From Diprion similis (lineage: Eukaryota > Arthropoda > Insecta > Hymenoptera > Diprionidae), in assembly GCF_021155765.1 (NCBI RefSeq), contig NC_060118.1, forward strand, positions 8,060,001 to 8,124,000: 64,000 nt of DNA, read 5' to 3'. The position numbers were made by a program, and so were the translations under genes. The notes under the pieces were generated by a model that made no database searches, had not been told where the DNA came from, and worked only from the letters and a program-made list of their open reading frames with translations. Numbering within the stretch: the first letter of the stretch is position 1; every line of letters begins with the position of its first letter. This document shows, piece by piece, positions 1 through 10,640 of this stretch.

Positions 1-3000
1 TATATGAAGGCTTTTATATTGGGATGCGCTAAACAGACATTCATAGATACATTAAATGGAAATTTCTAAGCTATTCTTGCCGGTCGTTCTGTTTAGATTG
101 AATTTATGAAATATCTGGACATCTGTCCCAGTAGAATTCAAAGTTGTTCCTAGTATTCGTAGTATCGTTACGTGTCATTTGGGGCTGGGTAACATGTGAG
201 CAAGTTAGTTACAGATACCCAGTATCAGTTACTTGTAACAGACGAGTATACAGAGTGTTCATTAGGGTGTTTCATTTTCAGGCGATGTTTTTTTTTCTGT
301 GCTACCTGAAAATCTCATACTTTATAAAAATCAAAAAATTATCCCGCTGGGTAAAAGGTTCCAACTGCATCAGAGACTTAGCTCTTTCAAAAATTCAATT
401 TTCCATATAAATAACACAGAAATTTTTTTTTTCGGTTCCAATTCGATTTTTCGATGTTCAAAATTTTTTTTTGGCAAAAACACGTGTATAACTTTTGTGG
501 GGCATACAATTTGCTACAAAAACTTCTTGTGAGTCAATTCCCCCTGACCAACAGTTTTTAAGTTATAGAGCTGGAAAGGTAAATGTTAATTATATCTCAC
601 ATCAAATTCTCTTGAAATCATCTCTTAAATCAATACTATAAAATATATAACTATAAAAATGGATGAATGAAATTCATATTCATTCGTTTCATTTTATAGT
701 TATTATTTAATGTAAAAGTATAAACAATTTTGATTTTCAGAGAATTTGATGTGAGATATAATTAACATTCACCTTTCCAGCTCTATAACTTCAAAACTGT
801 TTGTCAGGGAGAATTGACTCGGCAGAAGTTTTTGTAGCAAATTTTATGCCCTACAAAAGCTATACATGTATTTTTCACCAAAAAAAATTTTTAACAGTGA
901 AAAATCGAAATGAAACCGAAAAAAAAAATTTTCACACTGTGCACATGCACATTTGTACTTTTTGTTTTCCTTAATTTTTTTAAATTCTGTTCATAAGCAC
1001 CGGAATTTGGCTTGCCATTTATTTTTTATTGCCAAGCTTATTGTTCGGTTAACTTTATACAAGAATTTTTTACTGTTTTTTAGTGCTGAGTAAAAAATTG
1101 TGTCGCAAGTGATCAAATCTGATTCAATATCAAATTTTTCAAAGCCTTGTCCGGCCATAGATGTCTTGCCTCAAAATGCTTGAAGAATGTGCTTGAAAAG
1201 TTCAATCTCGACCAAGAAAAAAACCAAATTAATTCATATTTTGAAAGTGGATGGACATCGAGGAATGTTGCAGTTTTCGTGGTTTCAGGAATATGTCATT
1301 CCGACGTCATAGGTGATCACAAGTATTCCGTTACGTGAAATGATGTATCTTTTTGTTTCTCAAAATGTATGCTGAGACATGAAATGTTTGAAAAAGAATG
1401 AAAAATCAAGTGTTGTTTGAAGAACTGACAAGCATTGATGAAACAAAATGTTAATGAGATCCAAACATTCTTACCTAAGATGGACTGCTGCGGAGCCCAC
1501 TTCATGATAATCACGTTGTCTGGACGGCCAGGAAGATTCTCATTTTCGAATTTCCAAATAACGGTGTAGGGTAGTTGTGAAAACGCGGCAATAAATTCAT
1601 TCCTTGTTTCGTTACTCATCATGACGCTCTTTACATTCGTGCCAAGGCTCATGTATATGAAGCCTTGGGTCGCATCGTCCAAAGTCTTCTGAAGATTCTG
1701 CATCCAAAAACGGTTTGATATTGCGATATGATTGGGTTGGATCGATTGATTTTTTTTTTTTTAATGAAAATTGTCAAACAGTTTAAATATATCGAGAACG
1801 ATACCTTTGACAGCGGCTCGTTTTTTTTGGATATGTGAAATCCACCGATGTCTATGATTTTAGGAAGGTTCGGTCTGACGAACGAAATCGGTGCCTGCTG
1901 ATTGATGAAAACCAGACTAACATTCTTCTCAATATCAGCAATATGAGGAAGTTCGCTTCCAAAATATTTTCTCGAAATCTCCTGATGTCCTTGGAGATAA
2001 ACGGTTCTGTAATAGTGCAAAAATCTCCAAGCGTACACAAAGTTCCATAACCTTTGACAAAGTGACAATTTTCCCAACACTTTTATCTCGGCGTCCCAAT
2101 GCGCCGGATGAGAAGGCATCACGGGGTTTCCGATTCCGTATTGCATTTGAAGAGGCAAACCGAGCGATGTCACACCTTTGAAAAATATGAAAAACAGTTT
2201 TACAACTTCATCTATCACAACGAGGTGCTTATAAAAGACCACCGTTGTACACCTCAAAAACGCCGGGATGCAAAACTCCTATACCGCTCAAGTGATCAGA
2301 GAAAAATTCCGGCAGTTAATGCCTTATTTTGGCAAAAAGTGGAGCGACTTTTTACTTTTTTGAAATTTGGAAAAAAATTTACAGATTGGTTACCACCCAC
2401 AGAAACTGGCCAAATTTTCACAGTTGCACTGAATGGATCGAACTGTCCGGTATGATGCCACTCGGCGGTGATAAAACACACATTTTGAGCCCAGTCCCAT
2501 GAGATTTGATAGTAAAGAGACGAAATGGCAGCTGATCTAGTTCTCGATTACGAAGAACACCGAAATCTCATTTTGGTGACAATTGTCGGTAATTTCTTAC
2601 CGACATTACACGCATACATTGCCGGCATGCGCGTAATGTCGGTAACAAATGTCGCCAAAATGAGATTTCGGTGTTCTTCGTAAGCGAAAACCAGATCAGC
2701 TGCCATTTCATCATTTTACCATCAAATCTCATGGGACTGGGCTTAAAATGTGTATTCTATCACCGCCGAGTGGCGTCATACCGGATAGTTCGATCCATTC
2801 AGTGCAACTGTGAAAATTTGGCCAATTTCTGTGGGTGGTAACCAATCTGTAAAATTTTTGTCCAAATTTAAAAAAAGTAAAAAGTTGATCCACTTTTTGC
2901 CAAAATAAGGCATTAATTGCCCAAGTTTCACTCTGATCGCTTGAGCGGTATAGGATTTTTTCATCCCCGCGTTTTCGAGGTGGACAACGTGTCTTTATAA

Positions 3001-3578
3001 GCACCTTAATTAACGTTGTACCTGCAACGATTTGGCGATACGAAATTGACTTGGCTTCGTCGCAGACGATAATCATTCGCGCCCCGGAACAAAAATCGCT
3101 TACCTACAACTGGAACGTCCAAGTATTTGGCGAAAGATAAAAAGCTGGGCCAATACAGCATCTCGATTATCAACAAGTCAAACTTCTCCCCGCTGTTCGG
3201 TGAATACAACTTTTTCACATCTGGATGGTTGAAAACGCGTTCGGACATCGGTATGAACCTTGGCGCGATGGTCTGGAACAATTCGAGCCAAGTCACCTTA
3301 TTCCGAGTGGCAATCCAATCCACATCCTTGGTAAAGTCGGCGTACAGAAAGCTTATATCTATCTCCGTGTAGTTCTTGAGGGTTGGATCGTTGATTGGAT
3401 CCGGGGTGATAACGATCAGTTCGTGGCCTCGATCCCTCAGAGCCGCGGTCAGCCCTCGGAATACGACTTGATGACTGAACGACGGCATCGGAAATATGCA
3501 GAGTATTCTTGATGCACATCCTTGATGCGAGACATTCGCGACCAGGATCAGTGCAGCGAAAATTGACCAACGTGACAT
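1..3578 (-). CDS. UDP-glycosyltransferase, gene 1 (cut by left window edge)
   Basis: Visible coding exons on the minus strand are 3104-3578, 1805-2175, 1475-1697 and the first 28 bases of exon 4 (1-28); the rest of exon 4 and exon 5 lie outside. Family knowledge: insect UGTs are ER membrane enzymes that move a sugar, usually glucose from UDP-glucose, onto small lipophilic acceptors in detoxification. Seen: signal peptide ending near GCAS, the SHQ motif whose His36 aligns with the catalytic base, an N-glycosylation sequon at Asn69 (NYT), and in exon 3 MSLGTNVKS and WAPQQSILG leading into AHPNIKAFIYQ. The start at 3578 (MSRW) matches the paralogues. Intron 1 has a normal GT donor (AG|GTAAGC). 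Introns 1 and 3 each hold a foldback element. TATA-like boxes lie about 125-145 bases upstream of the ATG. Confidence 0.93.
418..937. repeat. Foldback element in intron 3 of UGT gene 1
   Basis: Arms at about 419-613 and 739-937 are imperfect reverse complements over nearly 200 bases. Landmarks are TATCTCACATCAAATTCTC on the left and GAGAATTTGATGTGAGATA on the right. The centre holds a second small palindrome (about 645-710). There is no coding capacity. It looks like a non-autonomous foldback or MITE-type element; the family is not recognised. Confidence 0.8.
2222..3006. mobile_element. Long terminal-inverted-repeat element in intron 1 of UGT gene 1
   Basis: The outer ends read GAGGTGCTTATAAAAG and, inverted, AAGGTGCTTATAAAGACAC. 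The arms run about 280 bases (about 2222-2510 and 2715-3006), with an inner palindrome (about 2557-2680) containing TTACCGACATTACACGC. A related single arm lies at about 41862-42176. Short ORFs inside are only arm sequence read in both orientations. It is a non-autonomous DNA element, and its insertion accounts for the 928-base length of this intron. Confidence 0.8.
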
Positions 3579-3891
3579 ATTCGTTGATTCGAGATGCGCA
3601 CAATTCGGTTAACTACTTCGTGGTTCGAAGCAAAACGTTCACTATTCCATCGTGTCAACCAGTATTGAGTTTTATCTAATTACATTCATTTCCCACTCCA
3701 GTTTTTTATATCATTTTTATAAGCGCTAGTGCCGAACCAGTGTTGACTTTGCAATAAACGAAGCACAGTCTGCAATGCTAAGGAACCATTAGTTCCGGTT
3801 GTTGGTATGTAGTATGTGTAATGCTATCTGTTATCAGTGTTATATTAAGTATGTACACATTTGTTGTAGATTTCGTGGCCTGTATTTTGTA

Positions 3892-3972
3892 GAAACGAGT
3901 GTATTCGTCGATAGAGGCCAATTAGAAACAGGCCATTCTAATTAGCCTCTATCGACGAATACACTCATTTCT
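3892..3972. repeat. Near-perfect hairpin
   Basis: Arms of about 36 bases (3892-3927 and 3936-3972) pair almost perfectly around a loop of about 8 bases. Arm landmarks are GTATTCGTCGATAGAGGC and GCCTCTATCGACGAATAC. It could be a tiny MITE or a structured RNA, and transcription cannot be judged from sequence. Confidence 0.8.
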
Positions 3973-5308
3973 CTATACATATACAGTTGTTCTGCACTTA
4001 TAGTTTACTTTATACTAATAGAATTGAAAGAATTGTTTACACTGAAGATAAAGAGTATAAAGACGTACAATATGTGTGTGAAGTTAGCATATCATTTCTA
4101 AGCATATCAAAAATTTGATCAAGTTCTATTTGCATTCAACTGAGTTCTACAGTTCCTAATAGTTTTCAACAATAGTTCTGGTCATTAAATACGTGAAAAC
4201 GAAAATTGAAAAAATGAACTTATTTCTGTTGGTTTTTTTTTTTCAGTTTTCGGTTAGTTCTATAGTTCTATAAATAAAACTCGAGGAGTTCTGTGAGAAA
4301 GGCTACAGAAAATTTCTTTTTTTTTAATCAAAATAAGAATATTTTAGATGAACGATCATGATATGCTGAAGCTTCAACAGGAGTTCTGGGCTTTAATAAT
4401 TTTTGACATTGAAGTATTTCTGTTTCCGAACGATCTTCCGAAGAGTTCCATCCCTTGCGCATCGTTGAATAATTATAAAAAATTATTAACAATTGTCGAC
4501 TCGTACGATACGAGTATGGCTTTCTTCTGACTTCCAAAGCGTTTTTCTTATTCTATACGTGCTTTTATAAGCTTCTATGAGCTTTGATTATCATATTGAT
4601 TTACTAAAATGTTCCATATTCGTACTGTGGCCATATTTTCTAAGCATGCTGCAGTATGTGCAAGTCATATTCTGAAGCATGAGACGGTATTTTTTAGCAT
4701 TTCAATAAGTAGCGTTTCATGCAGATAAACAGAAGACTTTTTCAGTTATGTGCCAGACTATAACTTTTTGTACAGATAAATAGTTGGACATTTGCGATAA
4801 AAGTGTAATTATGCAACATGAATCAGCATGATTAAATAGAACGAAGATGATTACATAATTTTAGGAAGTATCACGAAGTTGGATCAGCATCTTATAACTG
4901 TGCGTATCAGCTCGTTTCACAGATTTTTTTAATGATTTCACACGAGAACTCTCCTAGTTTTTGATAAACTTGCAAAATTATTATTTACACGTTTATGATA
5001 ACAATTCCATCTTTCAAAGTAAATCCTTTTATTAATGTAATTCTGAGTGTGTGCGTATTCCAAATGACATTTTCTCATGATAATGATTAAAAGTTACAAC
5101 GCTTGTTCGCCTAGTACTAATCAACTTAGGCGTCGAGAATTTTTATTGTCAATGAAATGAAGATAACTTTTCTTTTTTACTGATCATCTGCCAATTGTGG
5201 TTTAGAAAATAAATACTGTAAACCATTGACTTATATAGTACAACTATGTATATATTAGTTACTTTTAAGGAACGAGTATAAATAAATAAATTAATAAATT
5301 AAGTAATT

Positions 5309-5433
5309 TGGAGCGACCTCTGAAAATTTTTTTTTTGAGCTGTCCTTTGGAGTGGGCTCTTAAAACATCAAAAACTAACATTTTGTCACACGAGACTGAA
5401 AAAAAAAATAGTCGGTTTTTTTGCGCCATCCTA
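5309..5433 (-). repeat. Single-ended copy of the TAGGGTGGCGC element
   Basis: About 125 bases match the right terminal repeat of the element at 9986-10623 (same orientation as about 10498-10623), ending GCGCCATCCTA. The other end is not found nearby, so this is a truncated relic. Confidence 0.75.
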
Positions 5434-5917
5434 ATGTACACGTTATTATTCACAGTCGATCCAATGACCACATTCTGGTCTAGATAACTTCGAGAAAAGA
5501 GGCGTAACAACCTCATACGAACACGCGTCTTGCGAAGTTTGAATAAATTTTCCTTAGTCATGTATCATGTTACTTCTTACACTTTTAGATTCCTGGAAAT
5601 TCAAAATGAGCGTGAAACTGTTTAGAAATTAGCACAATTGACTGAAATATAGGCGAATGTATGATTTCACTTCGTGCATTAAGTGAGGAATAGAACTTGA
5701 CTTACGAGTATTTGCACCCTTCGATATCCGAAACTTTGATGATTGCCCAAAATTATCGAGCGATGTGTAGCCAGGAACTTGGTATGATAAAAGCGTTTCA
5801 AAAACTTATAACGATTACATCTTGTATATTTAAATACATGTAGCTATTACGAATTTTCACTTTAAAATAATTCTTCTCACGATCTTCTTACCCCGAGAAT
5901 ATGCGTAGATGAATTGA

Positions 5918-8406
5918 TCATGCCCTTTTCTTTTCGCTTATCAACTGCTGATTATTCTTCCAGAAATTGATACTGTATACCAATGATTTATACAAGACAA
6001 ACAGTGTTATACTGAAAGCTGACCAAATCGTGATTGAAATAATGAAAATCAAGTCCATGTCCTGCCGCTGATACCAAGGATCGTCGGCGGTCGTCGAGTG
6101 GAGATGAGGAGCACCCTTGTGACGTATCACGTGTTCCGTCCACCAAACCGCGTTCTCCAATAAATCGTACGGCTTGTCTTTCACCAAGTTCCGCAATTCC
6201 ATCATTCGTTCCTTGTAACTGGAAATCATAAACGTAATCGAAGTCTGTAGGACTGCTTGTGCAGTTGCCTGATGAATTTTTATGATCTTAAAACAAATTG
6301 TAAGTACCTGCTGTCGGTTGCGACGGATTGAATCGCTTCTATCAGATCCACCCTGTTCAATGTGAGAATTTCTAACTGCTTTCCAACACCAAGGGACACC
6401 ATTTTAGTGACTTGTGTATCCTGATCGGCAAATACTGGTAACCCAATCACGGGGACAGCGTAAGAAACTGCTTCTTCTGTACTCTGAAGTCCTCCTTGGT
6501 ATATGAAAGCTTTTACATTCGGATGCGCTGAAATGAAAATTTGATAAGTGTTCTTAAAAAACGTGATTCAACCCTCGTCGTATCACGAGTTGAGTTAACA
6601 GTTGGTATTTGAACTTGTTGTTTAGGAAACGGAAATTGTGGTGAAAAATTGTCTAGAAAAGATGTTAGAATTTTAGTGAAAACCAGACTGTCCTTGTACT
6701 TATGGTCTCAAAAAAAGTATCGCCAATCTTTTATGGCGGACGAAATGAAAAAAAAAAATTTCATTTTCAAAAATTCGCTGTGTCTAAAAATTAAAATTAG
6801 GCCATCAGTCTCAGCTGACAAATCCGTGAAAAGGAAATCAATTTGTTGATGAGTGAAAAATTCACCTCCTTTCAAGTATATGTCATCCTACCATTCTAAA
6901 TTGCGGTGAATCAATTCTGCTGTTCAATTTCCAGAATAGATTTTCTCTCGTTAGTACTCATATTCGTTCATATTCTAGTTGACAAACGTATTATGGTATC
7001 ACCTAGAATAGATTGTTGTGGTGCCCACTTTAGGGTAACAACATTGTCTGGTTTGCCTGGGAGAAAGTCATTCTCAAATTTCCAAATAACGGTGTAAGGC
7101 AGTTTAGAAAACGCGGCAATAAATTCTTCCCGTGTTTCCTGTCTCAACGTTGAGCTCTTGACGTTCGATCCAAGGCTCATGTATATAAAGCCTTGCGTTG
7201 CTTCGTCCAGGATCCTCTGAAGGTCCTGGAATAAAAAAGGATATGGTATTGCAACAAAGTCAGATCAAGATGTACCGATAATTAACTGAATCATCTGATG
7301 ATTCAAACATCCCAAAAACCGTACCTTCGATAAAGGCTTGCTCTGCTTCGACACGTGGACCCCACCGATATCTATAATACTGGGAACATTTGGTCTCACG
7401 AATGTAATTGGTGCCTGTTGATTGACGAAAACTAGGCTGATATTTTTTTCAATATCACCGATATCAGGAATATCATTGCCAAAATATTTCCTCGCAATCT
7501 CTTGCTGCTCCTTCATGTAATCTGTTCTGTACCAGTACATGAATCTCCATGTTTGTACGAAGTTTTTCAGTCTTTGTAAAAATGTCAGGTCTTCCAAATC
7601 CACCGCACCGTCGTCCCAAGTTGATGGGTGAGAAGATAGTATCGGATTTCCGATTCCGTATTGCATGTAAACTGAGAGACTCAGAGACGCCATACCTTCG
7701 TGAAATATTTTGCATTATTTTGAGGTTAGATTTATCAATAATCACCAGACGTAAATAACCATATTTAAATCGTTGCATGTACAAGAAATTACGATATAAC
7801 GAATGTCGTGACAAATTGTAACATAGATATTGTGATTTGAGTCCAAGACATATTCACACTGGAATGGAATTAAAGAATTTTGAAATTAGGTCTAAATAAT
7901 AATTATTTGCATTATCATCATCACTTGCCTATCACTGGAACGTCGAATCGTTTAGCGAGGGGCAAAAAAGCTGGCCAGTAAAGCATCTCAATTAACATCA
8001 AGTCAAACCTTTCTCCACTATTGGGCGCGTAAAGCTTTTCTAATTCCGAATGGCCGAGGATGCCTTTGGTCATCGACAACAATTTTGGTTTTATTTTCCT
8101 GACGATCCTCAGCCACGTTTCTTTTTTTCGAAGGGCTATCCAGTCATTGTCTTCAGTGAAAATATCGTACAGAAAAGCCACATCTATCTCCGTGTAGTTA
8201 CTAAGAGTCGAATCATTGATCGGGTTTGGAGTCACAACAACGAGTTCATGGCCTCGCTCCCTCAGCGCTAGAGTCAATTCCCGAAATACGACCTGATGAC
8301 TTAAAGAAGCCATCGGAAATATGCCCAGAATTCTCGATGCGTTACATACTTGATGCAGATTATGCATGACCAGGATCAGTGTAACTAACAATAAGTACCG
8401 CGACAT
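5918..8406 (-). CDS. UDP-glycosyltransferase, gene 2
   Basis: Join of 7929-8406, 7325-7695, 7003-7225, 6308-6527 and 5918-6218 gives 530 aa, the usual insect UGT length. The signal peptide (MSRYLLLVTLILVM) runs to about residue 24; the SHQ catalytic-base motif is at His37. The UDP-sugar signature spans exons 3-4, from WAPQQSILG to FIYQGGLQSTEEA and PVFADQ, whose Asp-Gln pair normally contacts the sugar. Exon 5 has the conserved AVWWTEHVIRHKGAPHL block, a membrane span (about LIFIISITIWSAFSITLFVLY) and a KKRA tail, a dilysine ER-retrieval signal. Intron 1 has a GC donor (ATAG|GCAAGTGA); other donors are GT. The phase 1-0-1-2 layout is shared with all neighbours, which argues for origin by tandem duplication. 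Confidence 0.95.
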
Positions 8407-8678
8407 TATCGTTTGCCCGGAATAATGACACCGTGGTTTTCTGACTATTTCTGATTGGCTTGGACCGCGAACGTAACATTGATGCTAATGTAAATCCGAT
8501 TGATTTGTTTGGTTTTCACTTCACAGTAGGCTTGGAGTTATCACATTGGAGTTCAGACATCTCCAAGGCACGTGGGATCAATTGCGATTGCGATTGGTCC
8601 GAATATTAATTCGTACCAATATATGTGATGAATACGTATTTAGTGTTGCTGCAAATTTTGTGAGGGATTCAGGCTCGA

Positions 8679-8976
8679 GTCGCAATGATCTTATGGATCT
8701 TGGATTTTTTATATGTTGTAAGAAAATCATTTCCACACATGTATCATTTTTTATTCTTGATTTGGAATGAATTTTTCTTTTCTTTTCTTTTTTTTTTTTA
8801 AACATCTCCCGTATCCATTGTATAAATTTGTAAAAAAACATAAATTGAAAATATTGAATATTGATCAATCAGTCATTCATTATATGATCACCTGTAGATG
8901 TGTGGAAATAATTTTCTTACAACATATCAAAAATCCAGACGATTTCACTAGAGCCAAGTCCCATAAGATTATTGCG
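8679..8976. repeat. Imperfect inverted repeat
   Basis: The left arm (about 8679-8741) and right arm (about 8897-8976) share AACATAT and AAGAAAATCATTTCCACACAT in opposite orientation. The right arm has about 18 extra bases near 8941-8958. It is a foldback relic of unknown family. Confidence 0.65.
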
Positions 8977-9985
8977 GGGTTCTTTCAATTTCACTTTTGT
9001 GTACGCGTGTTTTTTGTGACAAAATCTTTTAAAGTCGGTTATTTTTTTATCGACCGTCGGGCTCGAGTTTCCAGCTTCGTACTGGAAGTTTTGAGTTGAG
9101 GGAATTTAACTTTCTGATATAAACGTTCCCGAAATACTCTCAAGTGTCTACTGATCAGTTGAGATAATGAAGAGAGAAAAAAAAACTCGTAGACTTCGTT
9201 ATGTATTTTAATCTTATCGTGGATACGGGTAAATTGTTAATGGTTCTTACGACTGATAATGAATATACAATTAATGCACCGAGACTAATTAAAAATAATA
9301 TCAGTAACACAGCTTATTTATAGCAAGATTTTATGACTACATTCCTCTTTCTCAAGTGTTTGGATTCTACTTTGCTGCGATGGTTGCATTTCGCACAAAG
9401 TTTCAAACGTTCGTAAAACTGAGCCAAATTTGATATCCATTCGCATAAAGCTTGCATAATACCAGTATTGACAATTCTATGTCTTGCACAGTCACAATTG
9501 AAAACTAGAATAAGTCGAAAAAAGAAAAAAATTGCGTTTCCATTGTATGATTGAAACGGTTGGTCACCAAATGTCACCGAGTGTTCAGCGTTTTGTTAAC
9601 ACAAGAAGTTACGAACTGAGATAAGTAGTATTAATAACTATGTATGTGTTCAATACGGCACGTCAGCATCAAATTATTTTTTCCAAAATCGTTTTGTTTT
9701 AATTCGAGATGAGGTAAGATTAGAACGAAGCACGCAATACCGATAGTTCGATTGCACCACAATTCCATGATTCGCTGCAATTTTGTACAAATTTTCTCGT
9801 AGTTATTACAGACATTTTTAGTGGTACATTAAAAAGGGTTGTTTACATAGTTTCATAATCAAAATAAACCGAAGCATTGTTTATTCAACGATTATATAGA
9901 TTAACGTTGGTGATTAACGAAGAGGAAATACTTAAATTCATCATAATTTTTCATATTGTTATACCTACCGTGACAATATGCACAG

Positions 9986-10623
9986 TAGGGTGGCGCAAAA
10001 AAAAAACCGAGTATTTTTTTTTTTCTTTTTGAGTCTCGTGTGACAAAATGTTAGTTTTTGATATTTTCAGAGCCCACTCCAAAGGACAGATCAAAAAAAA
10101 TTTTTAAGAGGTCGCTCCAAATTTTTTAAAATCTCAAAAATCGTCACAAAATTAAATTAAAAAAATTATATTTTCAGTATTTTGTTTGATTTTTAATTCA
10201 TGTCGTGGTGTATTGTTATCGATTCTTCCTTACTAAATTAAAGAAAAAAAATTCATGATATTTTAATGTGAATATTAAAAGGTCGCTCGAAAAGATCTAA
10301 AGAAATGCACCAAAAAATTAGAAAGAAATTATGAGCTACCTTTTAAAATTCAAATTTTGAACTGGAACTTTCGGAAACTTATGTTTCTTTCTTTTGTCTA
10401 TAAAATTATACCGTAACGAGAAACAAAATAAAAAATAAAAAAAAAAAAAAAAAAAAAAAAAACGATTTTTGACCATTTCTGACGTTTTAAAAAATGTGGA
10501 GCGACGTCTAAAAAAACTTTTTTTGAACTGTCCTTTGGAGCGGGCTCTTAAAACATCAAAAACTAACATTTTGTCACACGAGACTCAAAAAAAAAAAATA
10601 GTCAGTTTTTTTGCGCCACCCTA
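9986..10623. mobile_element. MITE with 8-bp target duplication (hAT-like)
   Basis: The element begins TAGGGTGGCGC and ends GCGCCACCCTA, with terminal repeats of about 130 bases (9986-10118 and 10498-10623). It is flanked by perfect copies of ATGCACAG at 9978-9985 and 10624-10631. An 8-bp duplication suggests hAT or P-type transposition, and the G-rich terminus fits hAT better. There is no transposase ORF, so it is non-autonomous. It sits just 10 bases past the stop codon of UGT gene 3, within that gene's likely 3' UTR or polyadenylation region. Confidence 0.85.
10436..10462. repeat. Poly(A) run
   Basis: A near-uninterrupted run of A lies inside the MITE at 9986-10623. Confidence 0.9.
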
Positions 10624-10640
10624 ATGCACAGGTTGAATTA

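Larger units (their letters stand above)
3579..5917. other. Spacer between UGT genes 1 and 2
   Basis: This 2.3 kb spacer holds the promoter side of gene 1 and the 3' flank of gene 2. It contains a near-perfect hairpin at 3892-3972 and a one-ended repeat copy at 5309-5433. No other gene is supported; short ORFs here look random. Confidence 0.7.
8407..10640. other. Spacer between UGT genes 2 and 3
   Basis: This 2.2 kb spacer has no supported gene. It contains an inverted repeat at about 8679-8976 and a complete TIR element with target duplication at 9986-10623. It also includes A-rich runs. Confidence 0.7.

Noticed and set aside
2099-3076. ORFs inside the TIR element of UGT gene 1 intron 1
   Set aside because: The same protein strings appear from both arms, as expected from inverted repeats, and none resembles a transposase.
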